Below, piece after piece: positions 1 to 7,810 of a stretch of DNA of 64,000 nt. The notes beneath the pieces are model-generated. The model worked only from the letters and a program-made list of their open reading frames with translations. It was not told the DNA's origin and did no database searches. Source of the stretch: TMP-24 sp041397305 (lineage in GTDB: Bacteria > Pseudomonadota > Alphaproteobacteria > Rhodobacterales > Rhodobacteraceae); contig JAWKWX010000008.1 in the NCBI GenBank assembly GCA_041397305.1, forward strand, positions 89,060-153,059, read 5' to 3'. A program made the position numbers and the translations under genes. Each line of letters opens with the position of its first letter. The first letter of the stretch is position 1.

Positions 1-948
1 GCCTTTTCGATGACGCGCGCCGCGATCCAGCTCGGCTTCCTGCCGCGTCTTTCCGTCGTCCATACGTCGGAAAGCCAGTCGGGCCAGATCTATGTGCCCG
101 CCGTCAACTGGCTTCTGCTGACGGGTGTGCTGCTGTTCGTCCTGAACTTCCGCACATCGAGCGCGCTGGCCGCTGCCTATGGCATTTCCGTCACCGGTGC
201 GATGATCGTCGACACCACGCTTGCCATGATCTACGCGCGCCGGGGCTGGAACAAGAAACTCTGGGTCGTGCTTGCCGCCGCCGCGCCGTTCCTTCTGCTC
301 GAAGGCACCTTCTTCCTGTCGAACATGACCAAGTTCTTCGCGGGCGGCTTCGTGCCGGTGGTTCTGTCGATCACCATCGCCGCGCTGATGTATTCCTGGT
401 GGCGGGGCACCCAGCATGCGGTTCAGGCCGCCCACAAGCAGATGGTCGATCTCGACAGTTTCGCCCGTTCGATGATGAAGAGCTCGGTCCATGTGGTGCC
501 GGGCACGGCCTTCTTCCTGACCTCGGACCCGAACGCCGTGCCGCCTGCGATGCTGCACAATATCAAGCACAACCGTGTCCTGCATGAGAGGAACGTGGTC
601 CTCACCGTCGAGACGGTGCGTGTACCAATGGTGGGCGACCGCGACCGCGCCGAATATGCGCCGATCAACGAGCGGTTCGGGCGCCTGATCCTGCGCTTCG
701 GCTTCATGGAAAGCCCCAATATCAGCCGCGCCCTTGGCCGTGCCCGGCGCGAGGGGCTGAAGTTCGACGTGATGACGACCACCTTCTTCCTCGGCCGCCG
801 CAAGGTCGTGCTTGGTGGCAATGACGGGTTCAGGCGCATCCTCGACCGGATATTCATCGCGCTCGGCCGGTTCTCCGCCGATCCGAGCGAGTTCTACCAG
901 CTGCCCCGCGACCGGGTGGTGGAGCTTGGCGCCCGCATCTCGATCTGA
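1..948 (+). CDS. kup: Kup-family potassium uptake protein, C-terminal part (5' end outside window)
   Basis: Proton-coupled K+ uptake permease of the inner membrane. The frame is open from base 1, so about 315 C-terminal residues are present and the N-terminal half lies outside the window. Near the edge is the family stretch 'AFSMTRAAIQLGFLPRL', then 'QIYVPAVNWLLL'. Four hydrophobic segments follow (roughly window residues 36-52, 58-77, 88-107 and 118-132), with the typical SALAAAYGISVTGAM segment. The remaining ~170 residues are the hydrophilic cytoplasmic tail usual for Kup. It ends 62 bases before tRNA-Ser. Family assignment is secure; the substrate is inferred from the family. Confidence 0.95.
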   Translation, partial: AFSMTRAAIQLGFLPRLSVVHTSESQSGQIYVPAVNWLLLTGVLLFVLNFRTSSALAAAYGISVTGAMIVDTTLAMIYARRGWNKKLWVVLAAAAPFLLLEGTFFLSNMTKFFAGGFVPVVLSITIAALMYSWWRGTQHAVQAAHKQMVDLDSFARSMMKSSVHVVPGTAFFLTSDPNAVPPAMLHNIKHNRVLHERNVVLTVETVRVPMVGDRDRAEYAPINERFGRLILRFGFMESPNISRALGRARREGLKFDVMTTTFFLGRRKVVLGGNDGFRRILDRIFIALGRFSADPSEFYQLPRDRVVELGARISI

Positions 949-1010
949 TCGCCGATTTCGCCCGATGCCCCTTGCATCCCGCCCCGGCAAAAGGCTAAAG
1001 AGCCGCCCAC

Positions 1011-1100
1011 GGACAGATGGCCGAGTGGTCGAAGGCGCACGCCTGGAAAGTGTGTAGGCGGGGAACCGTCTCGAGGGTTCGAATCCCTCTCTGTCCGCCA
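1011..1100 (+). tRNA. tRNA-Ser(GGA)
   Basis: A 90-nt class II tRNA. The acceptor arms GGACAGA/TCTGTCC pair fully, followed by an encoded CCA. The anticodon stem CACGC/GTGTG encloses the loop CTGGAAA, giving anticodon GGA. A long variable arm lies before the T arm (GAGGG TTCGAAT CCCTC). It marks the left side of a stretch of accessory-looking genes; tRNA-Ser genes are frequent integration sites, but no clear copy of its 3' end was found further right. Confidence 0.97.
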
Positions 1101-1214
1101 CCCGAACGTCCCCAAAATCCAACCCTCTCTGCCAAGTAAACGGCGAGGTCGGTGGGTTAATGCAGCCTTAACTCCAACCTGATACTGCTTTCGGGGAATG
1201 ACTCGGAGGAGCCG

Positions 1215-2489
1215 ATGCGACACGAAAGCAAGTTTGCGGCCTGGATCAGGTCAGGCGGCAACAGCGTCTTTGTCTTGCCGCTTGGTCCGGTCCGGGTGCC
1301 GGAAGTCAAGTTCTCGGTGGTCCCCGACCGACTCCTCGACAGCGTCATCGACGATGCACTGGCCGCAGGCGCTGCCCGGCTGAACGCATTTCTCCCCGAG
1401 GGCGTCAGCATTGACATTACATCTGTCGACCTCACGGCGATCCGGGAGCAACTGCGCGCCTCTGTCGCGGATCGACTGACCGAAACCGGCGTGCCGGTCA
1501 ATGCCAACGATCCAATTATCAATGCAATCTTGGCGCGATACGCGGAAGCGCTTAGCGGCCTTTTCCAGAGGGACGCGCTCCAACTCGAGACCTACATCTG
1601 GCGCAGTGCGGACGACAGGCGCGTTCGCGCTGCTCATGCAGAAAACGACGATCAAGTCTTCGCATGGTCCGCACCACCCGCAGGTGGACATCCTGGTCAG
1701 GATTGGAACTGCCGACGCACGGCAGAGCCGGTCCTTGATCCTCAGACGATTCCTGAAGCCGCGGTCTGCGACATTCTGACTGGTGACAGACTATCTGCCG
1801 CGTTTCCTGACGCGCCATTGGGCCGCCTTGCGGAGATGGCAAAAGAGGTGGACCCTCTCGTTGTTTCCGGGCGGCTCGATACAAGAGAACGACTTATCCA
1901 CTTCCTTGCGCAGATGCGCCAGGAAGCCGGTAGCAGCGCACGACTTGTGGAGGGCTTCAACTACAATGTGCGCGGGCTGATCGCGACCTACCGCTACTAC
2001 AGGGATAACCCTGAAGACGCAGAACGGTTCGGACGCACCGAAGAACACCCGGCCGACCAGGTCGCAATTGCAAACTTGGCATTAGCCAACCGAAACGGCA
2101 ATGGGGACGCCGCCAGTGGCGACGGATGGGCCTTTCGCGGCCGTGGGCTCTTTCAACTGACAGGCCGAGCTAACTATCGGGAGTTCACTGTCTGGCACGA
2201 GAACACGTTCGGTGAACAAATTGACTTCGAAGCCGACCCGGACCGCGCTGCCGAACCCTTGTATGCCGTGAGGTCGGCCGTGTTCTTTTGGCTCGATCGC
2301 GATCTTGCCGCACTTGCAGACCAAGGGCTCACCGACAGCGCGACCGATGCGATAACGGAGCGCATCAACCGTGACACCGACAGCTATGGAGAGCGGCGGC
2401 AACACATGGCTTCGATTCGGGACGGTGGACAGTTTGACGGCATTTGCCGCTTCTCCGTTTCCCGCCCAAGGTTCGAGGACGCGGAATGA
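1215..2489 (+). CDS. GH19 chitinase/lysozyme-like hydrolase with a phage MuF-like motif
   Basis: A 424-residue protein. Residues ~215-410 match the glycoside hydrolase 19 catalytic domain: FLAQMRQEAG carries the likely catalytic Glu237, followed by GFNYNVRGL and FRGRGLFQLTGRANY, a combination typical of bacterial GH19 enzymes that cut chitin or peptidoglycan glycans. Residues 127-172 (YIWRSADDRRVR..H.., PPAGGHPGQDWNCRRTAEP) resemble the C-terminal motif of SPP1 gp7/Mu F minor head proteins; the usual final CRC is CRR here. The first ~125 residues are of unknown type. No signal peptide is seen. A strong GGAGGA at 1205-1210 fixes the ATG. The gene overlaps the next by 4 nt and lies just after tRNA-Ser, suggesting acquired DNA. 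A phage-derived lysin or a polymorphic toxin are the main readings. Confidence 0.85.
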   Translation: MRHESKFAAWIRSGGNSVFVLPLGPVRVPEVKFSVVPDRLLDSVIDDALAAGAARLNAFLPEGVSIDITSVDLTAIREQLRASVADRLTETGVPVNANDPIINAILARYAEALSGLFQRDALQLETYIWRSADDRRVRAAHAENDDQVFAWSAPPAGGHPGQDWNCRRTAEPVLDPQTIPEAAVCDILTGDRLSAAFPDAPLGRLAEMAKEVDPLVVSGRLDTRERLIHFLAQMRQEAGSSARLVEGFNYNVRGLIATYRYYRDNPEDAERFGRTEEHPADQVAIANLALANRNGNGDAASGDGWAFRGRGLFQLTGRANYREFTVWHENTFGEQIDFEADPDRAAEPLYAVRSAVFFWLDRDLAALADQGLTDSATDAITERINRDTDSYGERRQHMASIRDGGQFDGICRFSVSRPRFEDAE

Positions 2490-3013
2490 GGACGATGCTT
2501 CTGTCGATGGTCGCATGGGCCGTCTCCGCTCTTGCCTGCGCAGCTCAAGAGGTGGTCTACCGCTCCACACTGGCTGAACAGTCTGTCGAGACCCGCGACC
2601 TTCTGATTGTACTGGAACCGGTCGATGAGGATGTCCGCTTTTCGATCACGCTGCACAACACTCAAACCGGTTTCGAGCGCCAGCATGAGTTCGATGGCGA
2701 AGGTGCCAGCGATCCCAGCCCGTTTCAGTTAACTTCAATGCATTACTGCGGTTCACCGGTCGTCCTGCTGACCATTCAGTACCCTTGGCGCCACGAGCTT
2801 CCGCAGTACGTCCGTGTTCTGGAAACGTTTGCATTCCGCACTTCGGATTTTGCCTTCGTCGACAAGGCATTTGGGCCGCTCACGGACATCGCCTTACTGG
2901 ACAGTCAGGACGAGGGCGCCAAAGATCTCGAGATGCAACCGCCGGTCCTCGTTCAATGTCTCTCTAGTCCCATCGGCCCCCCCTTTAGGTTTGTAATGAA
3001 AACAAGATATTAG
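2486..3013 (+). CDS. Small secreted protein coupled to the GH19 gene; possible immunity or inhibitor protein
   Basis: 175 residues, no family recognised. The start codon at 2486 overlaps the stop of the GH19 gene (ATGA), so the two are translationally coupled. Residues 1-19 form a clear signal peptide (MRTMLLSMVAWAVSALACAAQ), so the mature protein should be periplasmic or lipid-free exported. The remainder is acidic and strand-rich, with two later cysteines (CGSP and QCLSS). Coupling of an exported protein with a peptidoglycan or chitin hydrolase is the pattern expected of a periplasmic immunity protein or lysozyme inhibitor, but this rests on context only. Codon use is less GC-biased than in surrounding core genes. 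Confidence 0.7.
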   Translation: MRTMLLSMVAWAVSALACAAQEVVYRSTLAEQSVETRDLLIVLEPVDEDVRFSITLHNTQTGFERQHEFDGEGASDPSPFQLTSMHYCGSPVVLLTIQYPWRHELPQYVRVLETFAFRTSDFAFVDKAFGPLTDIALLDSQDEGAKDLEMQPPVLVQCLSSPIGPPFRFVMKTRY

Positions 3014-3520
3014 CTTGTCATCGGGCTGGAGAAGGTTTGACGACAGGCCCATCCCCTCCGCCATCATCCCTGTTGCGAACACGGACAGGCGCCCATAGCG
3101 GCGCGGAAATAGTCGTGTTTTCAAAGGGCTTTGCCTCCCCAACGCGAACCTCTGAGACTGCGCCTCAGGCCCGTTCTGGGCTCTGAACGGCTCTTCGTCT
3201 CCGTTCGGGCGAACCTCGTCGAATTCGGTTCGGTCGAACTTTTCCACGCATTTCCAATGGCCTGAGTTTCTACGCCGCCAAAACTTCGCCCCTTATTTCC
3301 ATCGCGCTCAAAGGGAACAGAGCCGCAACAAGCGAGAGGCGCAGCCGCTGGGTGCGCTGGCCGAATGGCGCGTAGCGGTGGCGATGTCCGCCCGTGACGA
3401 GAACTGGAAAACCCCGACGACAAAAGGACTTGAACTCGTTAGCGTTACAAGGCGCAGGACGGTGACCAACGGCACTTGCGAACCAGCCATCATCATATGG
3501 AACGATTTTCAGGAGAGTGC
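3014..3520. other. Non-coding gap of about 500 bases inside the accessory block
   Basis: No convincing gene was found on either strand. Open frames of 100-120 codons exist on the minus strand (2894-3247, 3121-3423), but they lack recognisable domains and good ribosome sites. The AGGAG for the next gene is at 3511-3515. It may hold decayed mobile DNA, but nothing diagnostic was seen. Confidence 0.5.
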
Positions 3521-4459
3521 ATGGGAACAGTCGATATCATCCCCGACATCCACGGGCAGATCGCGAAACTACGGGGAGCGCTTGATGCACTCGGATGGCG
3601 GCGGAACGCGGCAGGCTGGATCCATCCCGACCCGGAGCGGACCATCGTTTTTCTGGGCGACTTCATCGACCGTGGGCCGGAGAACCGGGCCGTCATTCAC
3701 CTGGTGCGCGACCTGATCGACAGCGGCAAGGCCCGCGCGATCATGGGCAACCACGAGCTCAATGCCCTTCACTTCCACACGGCTCACCCCGAGACCGGCC
3801 AGCCCCTCCGCGCTCATTCGGAGAAAAACCTGCGCCAGCACGCAAGCTTCCTGGCGGAGTTTCCCGTCGGTGCCGACGAGACCCGCGAGGCGCTGGCGTG
3901 GATGCGCAGCCTCCCTTTGTTTCTGGAAGCTGAGGGATTCCGCGCCGTGCATGCCTGCTGGGTCGACCCCACGATCAACCGCGTGCGGGCGCTCACCGAC
4001 GACGGCGTACTGTCCGAAGCGCAGTTGATCCGCGCGGCTGATCCTGCCGACGAGCTTTACCACCTTGCCGAGGAAATCACGAAGGGGCCCGAACACCAGC
4101 TTCCCGATGGGTTTGCATTCCGCGACAAGGACGGCACCCACCGCGATCACGTTCGGCTGCAATGGTGGAATGCAGGGGCCCGGACCTGGCGTGATATCGC
4201 TATCTCGGTTCCTGTTCCGGATGATCTGCCCGATGTACCACTACCGGGAACCCTGATGGCGCAGACCTATCCTGCCCACGAACGCCCCGTCTTCTTCGGT
4301 CACTACTGGCTCAGCGGCGATCCGGTCCTGCAGGCTCCGAACGCGCTGTGCCTAGACTATTCCGCCGGCAAGGATGGGCCGCTCGTAACGTATGAACTGC
4401 GCCCGGGTGAGACGTTGCTCTCCCCCGACCGGGTTTGGCTTCACGCGAGCCCTGACTGA
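3521..4459 (+). CDS. PPP-type metallophosphoesterase
   Basis: A 312-residue calcineurin-like phosphoesterase. The full PPP metal-binding signature is present: PDIHGQ (residues 8-13), GDFIDRG (46-52), GNHELN (~78-83), then later conserved His positions in VHACW and FFGHYW. This resembles ApaH/PrpE-like and bacterial Ser/Thr phosphatase proteins; the substrate (dinucleoside polyphosphate, phosphoprotein or other) cannot be told. The start at 3521 is preferred because AGGAG (3511-3515) is well spaced; a longer reading from a TTG at 3476 lacks a ribosome site. It is monocistronic in the block between the two tRNA genes and convergent with the recombinase-related gene at 4469. Confidence 0.85.
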   Translation: MGTVDIIPDIHGQIAKLRGALDALGWRRNAAGWIHPDPERTIVFLGDFIDRGPENRAVIHLVRDLIDSGKARAIMGNHELNALHFHTAHPETGQPLRAHSEKNLRQHASFLAEFPVGADETREALAWMRSLPLFLEAEGFRAVHACWVDPTINRVRALTDDGVLSEAQLIRAADPADELYHLAEEITKGPEHQLPDGFAFRDKDGTHRDHVRLQWWNAGARTWRDIAISVPVPDDLPDVPLPGTLMAQTYPAHERPVFFGHYWLSGDPVLQAPNALCLDYSAGKDGPLVTYELRPGETLLSPDRVWLHASPD

Positions 4460-4468
4460 CCATTCGTC

Positions 4469-4978
4469 TCAGTCGAACACCCGGCCCGGCTGCTCGTCCC
4501 ACGGCAGGGACGCCACGAAGCACAGATCATAGATGCTGATTGTCGAGGGCTCGCGGTGGACGACCAGCCGCTCGAGCACCTCAGGCGCGAGCCAGGCGAG
4601 GCGCAGGAGGCGGCTGATGTAGCGGTCCGATAGGCCCTCGTCCGCCGCGAGGTCGGCAAGCGTGGCGACGTCGCCGCGGTCCAGCCGCTGCCGCCAGCCC
4701 CATGCCCGGCCAATGGCGCGCAGCAGGTGAGGATCCTGCCCGCGACCCATGGCGGCCTCGACATGCTTCGGCGGCAGGATCCGGGGGCGGCCGCCGCGGC
4801 GGCGCAGTTCGAGCGGAATGTGGACGCGCAAGCCTGCCTTCAATTTCCAGATGACGCTGGTGGATGCCGTGGCGCGTTGGCTGGCGCTAAACTCGGCATG
4901 GCTCGGCCGCCATTCGGGTGCAGGATCGCCGACAGGCCTCGCGGAGGCGCGGCCGATCTGGATCGGGCCGCCACCCAC
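4469..4978 (-). CDS. Recombinase C-terminal-like helix-turn-helix protein
   Basis: About 169 residues from a GTG at 4978; the exact start is uncertain. From residue ~78 (RGQDPHLLRAIGRAW, then LADLAADEGLSDRYISRLL, RLAWLAPEVLERLV) it matches the C-terminal region found in alphaproteobacterial large serine recombinases and in small proteins encoded beside them. The helix-turn-helix core is DLAADEGLSDRYISRLLRLA. No resolvase catalytic domain (Ser, Arg motifs) is present upstream. It is therefore either a recombinase-accessory protein or the surviving end of a decayed recombinase. Its position next to tRNA-Asn fits an integrated element. Function is inferred from resemblance only. Confidence 0.65.
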   Translation of the reverse strand: MGGGPIQIGRASARPVGDPAPEWRPSHAEFSASQRATASTSVIWKLKAGLRVHIPLELRRRGGRPRILPPKHVEAAMGRGQDPHLLRAIGRAWGWRQRLDRGDVATLADLAADEGLSDRYISRLLRLAWLAPEVLERLVVHREPSTISIYDLCFVASLPWDEQPGRVFD

Positions 4979-5333
4979 CTTGTCGAACCAGCCGCCGCCG
5001 CAGGAGCTGGAGCGGATGCTGCACTTCGCCCGCAGCCGCGGGCTTCCCTACACATTCCTTCATCACATGACCAAGGCCGCTGCAGGGGTGTCCTATGGCT
5101 TCTGCCGTTGGTCGGATGGCCTGCTGGAAGGTGCGAGCCTCACCATATACGGGCGGGATCGCACCTTGGCTATGCGGCTGGCGGCCCGATTTCGGCCCGG
5201 TCTGGCACCCACCCACTGTGTAAGCCTTTCGGCACATCGGGGCAGGTTGCCTACTATCTGCCTATTCGTGCCAAACGCCCCAAGGGAAGCCCTCGCGGGA
5301 TGGCAGGCAACTTCTTGCTTCTCTTGGGTTTTT
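4979..5333. other. Gap between recombinase-related gene and tRNA-Asn
   Basis: About 355 bases without a recognisable gene. Frames are open on both strands, but the translations are low in family-like features. On the minus strand it could be the decayed upstream part of a recombinase locus, but no resolvase motif could be read in any frame. Confidence 0.4.
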
Positions 5334-5408
5334 TGGCTCCGGCGGTAGGGATCGAACCTACGACCAATTGATTAACAGTCAACTGCTCTACCGCTGAGCT
5401 ACGCCGGA
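5334..5408 (-). tRNA. tRNA-Asn(GTT)
   Basis: A 75-nt tRNA on the minus strand. Read in sense, it starts TCCGGCG, has the D arm TAGCTCAGCGGTAGAGC, an anticodon stem and loop around GTT (TTGACTGTTAATCAA), and a T arm with GTTCGATCC, and ends CGCCGGA-G-CCA with an encoded CCA. The acceptor stem TCCGGCG/CGCCGGA pairs completely. It forms the right border of the variable block that begins at tRNA-Ser. Confidence 0.97.
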
Positions 5409-5489
5409 ACACGGGGGGCGATATAGCAAGTGGCCCGGGGGGCGTCCAGTGGGTAATCCAAGTTTTTTGGTGCGCCCGTCCGCAAGTGG

Positions 5490-6410
5490 TCAGGTGAGGC
5501 GGAAGCAGGCGGAGAAACGAAGATCCCCATCGGCGGAAGCCTCATTTTTCTCTGACAGTTCAATCAGATGCGCGAAGACATTGAGAGCTGCTGCACCCAT
5601 AAGGGCGGCAGGTGTGTCGGTGTAGATCTGCCGGGCGAGATCGAACGGTGTTGCCGGGCCGGAGCGGAGGGCCTCGACGATGGCGCGCGCGCGCGCCTGG
5701 CGGTGGAGGGTCAGGTCCGCAATCCGGTGGAGGGGTGCCGGGACGGGATCGCCATGACCGGGCCAGAGCCGCACGGGGCGGGCGGCGGCGAGCCGGTCGA
5801 GCGAGCGCATGTAGGCGCCCATGTCGCCGTCGGGCGGCGCGACGATCGAGGTCGACCAGCCCATCACGTGATCGCCGGAGAAGACCTCTCCCTGCCAGGA
5901 GAAGCATAGATGGTTGCCGAAATGACCCGGCGTATGGAGCGCCGTGAGCGACCAGTCGCCGTGGCTGACGCAGTCCCTGTCGGCGACGAGGATATTGGGC
6001 TGGAACATCCGGTCAGCGCCTTCGCCGCCTGTCGGCGGCTCCCGCCGGGCGAGGTCTTCCATCAGCGGGGACCGGCCCGCCGCGGCGTCGCCGAAGGCAA
6101 GGACCGGCGCGCCGGTGGCGGCGGCAAGGCGTGGGGCGAGGGCGGAATGGTCGCGGTGGGCGTGGGTGACGAAGATATGGCTGATCCGTTCGCCCGGGTC
6201 GAGTGCCGCGAGGATCGCCGCGAGATGTCCGGTATCGTCAGGGCCGGGGTCGATGACGGCGACTGCGCCGGTGCCCACGAGATAGGAGTTCGTGCCGCGG
6301 CCGGTCATCGGCGAGGGGTTCGGAGCCAGAACACGTCTCAGGCCGCCATCCTTGCCGGGGCGCAGCCATTCGGCAACGCCGGGCGGGGCAGGGGAGATTT
6401 CGACGGGCAT
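5490..6410 (-). CDS. MBL-fold metallohydrolase (LACTB2/glyoxalase II-like)
   Basis: A 306-residue soluble metallo-beta-lactamase-fold hydrolase. The zinc motif is THAHRDHSA (HxHxDH), preceded by NSYLVGTGAVAVIDPGPDD and followed by the third-His segment HTPGHFGNHLCF and the bridging Asp in FSGDHVMGWS. The C-terminal winged-helix-like ~60 residues (HRQARARAIVEAL) are typical of the LACTB2-like branch, linked in other organisms to thioester or RNA hydrolysis. The ATG at 6410 has GGGAGG 8 bases upstream. It is divergent from the histidine kinase with only 40 bases between them, so the promoters must be very close or overlap coding DNA. The physiological substrate is unknown. Confidence 0.88.
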   Translation of the reverse strand: MPVEISPAPPGVAEWLRPGKDGGLRRVLAPNPSPMTGRGTNSYLVGTGAVAVIDPGPDDTGHLAAILAALDPGERISHIFVTHAHRDHSALAPRLAAATGAPVLAFGDAAAGRSPLMEDLARREPPTGGEGADRMFQPNILVADRDCVSHGDWSLTALHTPGHFGNHLCFSWQGEVFSGDHVMGWSTSIVAPPDGDMGAYMRSLDRLAAARPVRLWPGHGDPVPAPLHRIADLTLHRQARARAIVEALRSGPATPFDLARQIYTDTPAALMGAAALNVFAHLIELSEKNEASADGDLRFSACFRLT

Positions 6411-6450
6411 GAGGCTTTCCTCCCTTCGCGCCTGCCGTTAGGCTCGGATC

Positions 6451-7767
6451 ATGTTCACCTGGCTCAAGCATCTTCTGCCCAAGGGGCTTTATGGCCGGGC
6501 GGCGCTTATCCTGATCCTGCCGATCCTGACCATCCAACTGGTCGTCTCGGTGATCTTTGTCCAGCGCTATTTCACCGATGTCACCCAGCAGATGTCGCGC
6601 AACATGATGCCCGAATTGCGCATGATCGAGACGGAGCTGCGCGGCGCGGCGTCCGCCGAGGCGGGCTTTGCCGCGGCAGCGAACCGGGCCGGCGGGCTCG
6701 GGCTCATTCTGACGCGGCAAGCGGTGGCGGAGACGGAGGATCGCCGCGTGTTCTACGATTTCTCGGGCCGTGTGGTGATCCGGACGATGCGGGAAGCTTT
6801 CGAGAGCCTCAGGGGCGTCGATCTGGCCGATCTGCGGACAGTGCGCATGTCCTTCGACAGCCCGCACGGCCCCTACGAGCTCCAGTTCAGCCGCAACCGG
6901 GTGACGGCGCGCAACCCTCACCAGCTGCTGGTCTATATGCTGGCGACCGGGGCGCTCATGACGCTTGTTGCCTTTGTCTTCCTGCGCAACCAGCTGCGCC
7001 CGATCCGGCGGCTGGCGGTGGCGGCAGAGGCGTTCGGCAAGGGCCGTACCGTACCCTACCGGATCGCGGGCGCGACCGAGGTCCGGGCCGCGGGGGCGGC
7101 CTTTCTCGACATGCGGGCGCGGATCGAGCGGCAGATGGAACAGCGGACGCAGATGCTATCGGGCGTCAGCCACGATCTGCGTACGCCGCTCACCCGGCTG
7201 AAGCTCGGCTTGGCGATGCTGGGGGAGGGCGAGGAGGTCAAGGCGCTTGAGCGCGATGTCGAAGACATGCGCCGGATGCTCGACGGCTTCCTTGCCTTCG
7301 CCCGCACCGATGCGCTCGAAGAGGATGCAGAAGAGGTCGATCCGGCGGAGCTGGCGCGCCGCGCGGTCGACGATGCGCACCGGATGGGGCGCCATGTGAT
7401 TTTCCAGGGCGCGACCGGTGAAGGCACGGCCCTTTGGCGGGCAGGTGCCGTGCGTCGCGCGCTCGACAATCTCGTCTCGAACGCGGTCACCTACGGCGGG
7501 ACGGCCGAAGTGACTGTCGCGATCCTCGAGAAATCGGTGCGTTTTGCCGTGGAGGATGATGGGCCGGGCATCCCCGAGGACAAGCGCGATGAAGCGCTGA
7601 AACCTTTCGTGCGTCTGGTTCCCGGACGCAATCAGGATCAGGGCTCGGGCGTCGGTCTTGGGCTCGCCATTACGGCGGACATCGCGCGCAGCCACGGTGG
7701 TAGCCTGCGGCTTGGAGAGAGCGAACGGCTGGGTGGGCTGAAGGCGGAACTGATCCTCGCGCGCTAG
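6451..7767 (+). CDS. EnvZ-like sensor histidine kinase (orphan)
   Basis: A 438-residue membrane-bound sensor kinase. Transmembrane helix 1 is at residues ~15-35 and helix 2 at ~155-175, enclosing a ~120-residue periplasmic sensor. A HAMP domain follows (RNQLRPIRRLAVAAEAFGKG). The H box is GVSHDLRTPLTRLKLGL with phospho-acceptor His241, the N box is DNLVSNAVTYGG, and G boxes are VEDDGPGIP and GSGVGLGLAI. The layout and H box are closest to EnvZ-type kinases. No response regulator lies beside it, so the partner must be elsewhere. There is no strong ribosome site before the ATG. It ends at the shared terminator with katG. Confidence 0.9.
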   Translation: MFTWLKHLLPKGLYGRAALILILPILTIQLVVSVIFVQRYFTDVTQQMSRNMMPELRMIETELRGAASAEAGFAAAANRAGGLGLILTRQAVAETEDRRVFYDFSGRVVIRTMREAFESLRGVDLADLRTVRMSFDSPHGPYELQFSRNRVTARNPHQLLVYMLATGALMTLVAFVFLRNQLRPIRRLAVAAEAFGKGRTVPYRIAGATEVRAAGAAFLDMRARIERQMEQRTQMLSGVSHDLRTPLTRLKLGLAMLGEGEEVKALERDVEDMRRMLDGFLAFARTDALEEDAEEVDPAELARRAVDDAHRMGRHVIFQGATGEGTALWRAGAVRRALDNLVSNAVTYGGTAEVTVAILEKSVRFAVEDDGPGIPEDKRDEALKPFVRLVPGRNQDQGSGVGLGLAITADIARSHGGSLRLGESERLGGLKAELILAR

Positions 7768-7778
7768 GCGGCCGGAAG

Positions 7779-7806
7779 GAAGGGCCCGCACTATGGCGGG
7801 CCCTTC
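7779..7806. terminator. Bidirectional hairpin terminator between histidine kinase and katG
   Basis: An 11-bp perfect stem, left arm GAAGGGCCCGC (7779-7789) and right arm GCGGGCCCTTC (7796-7806), with a 6-nt loop. It sits 11 bases after the kinase stop and 4 bases after the katG stop on the other strand, so it can end both convergent transcripts. The T tracts are short. Confidence 0.75.
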
Positions 7807-7810
7807 GGGA

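Noticed and set aside
1892..1900. Second DnaA-like box (TTATCCACT)
   Set aside because: It lies inside the GH19 coding sequence with one mismatch; codon content explains it.
2894..3423. Minus-strand genes in the gap after the GH19 pair
   Set aside because: Frames of 100-117 codons lack ribosome sites and domains and partly overlap the secreted-protein gene.
5910..7250. 446-codon open frame on the + strand
   Set aside because: It overlaps the MBL hydrolase in antisense and the histidine kinase in another frame; low-complexity translation.
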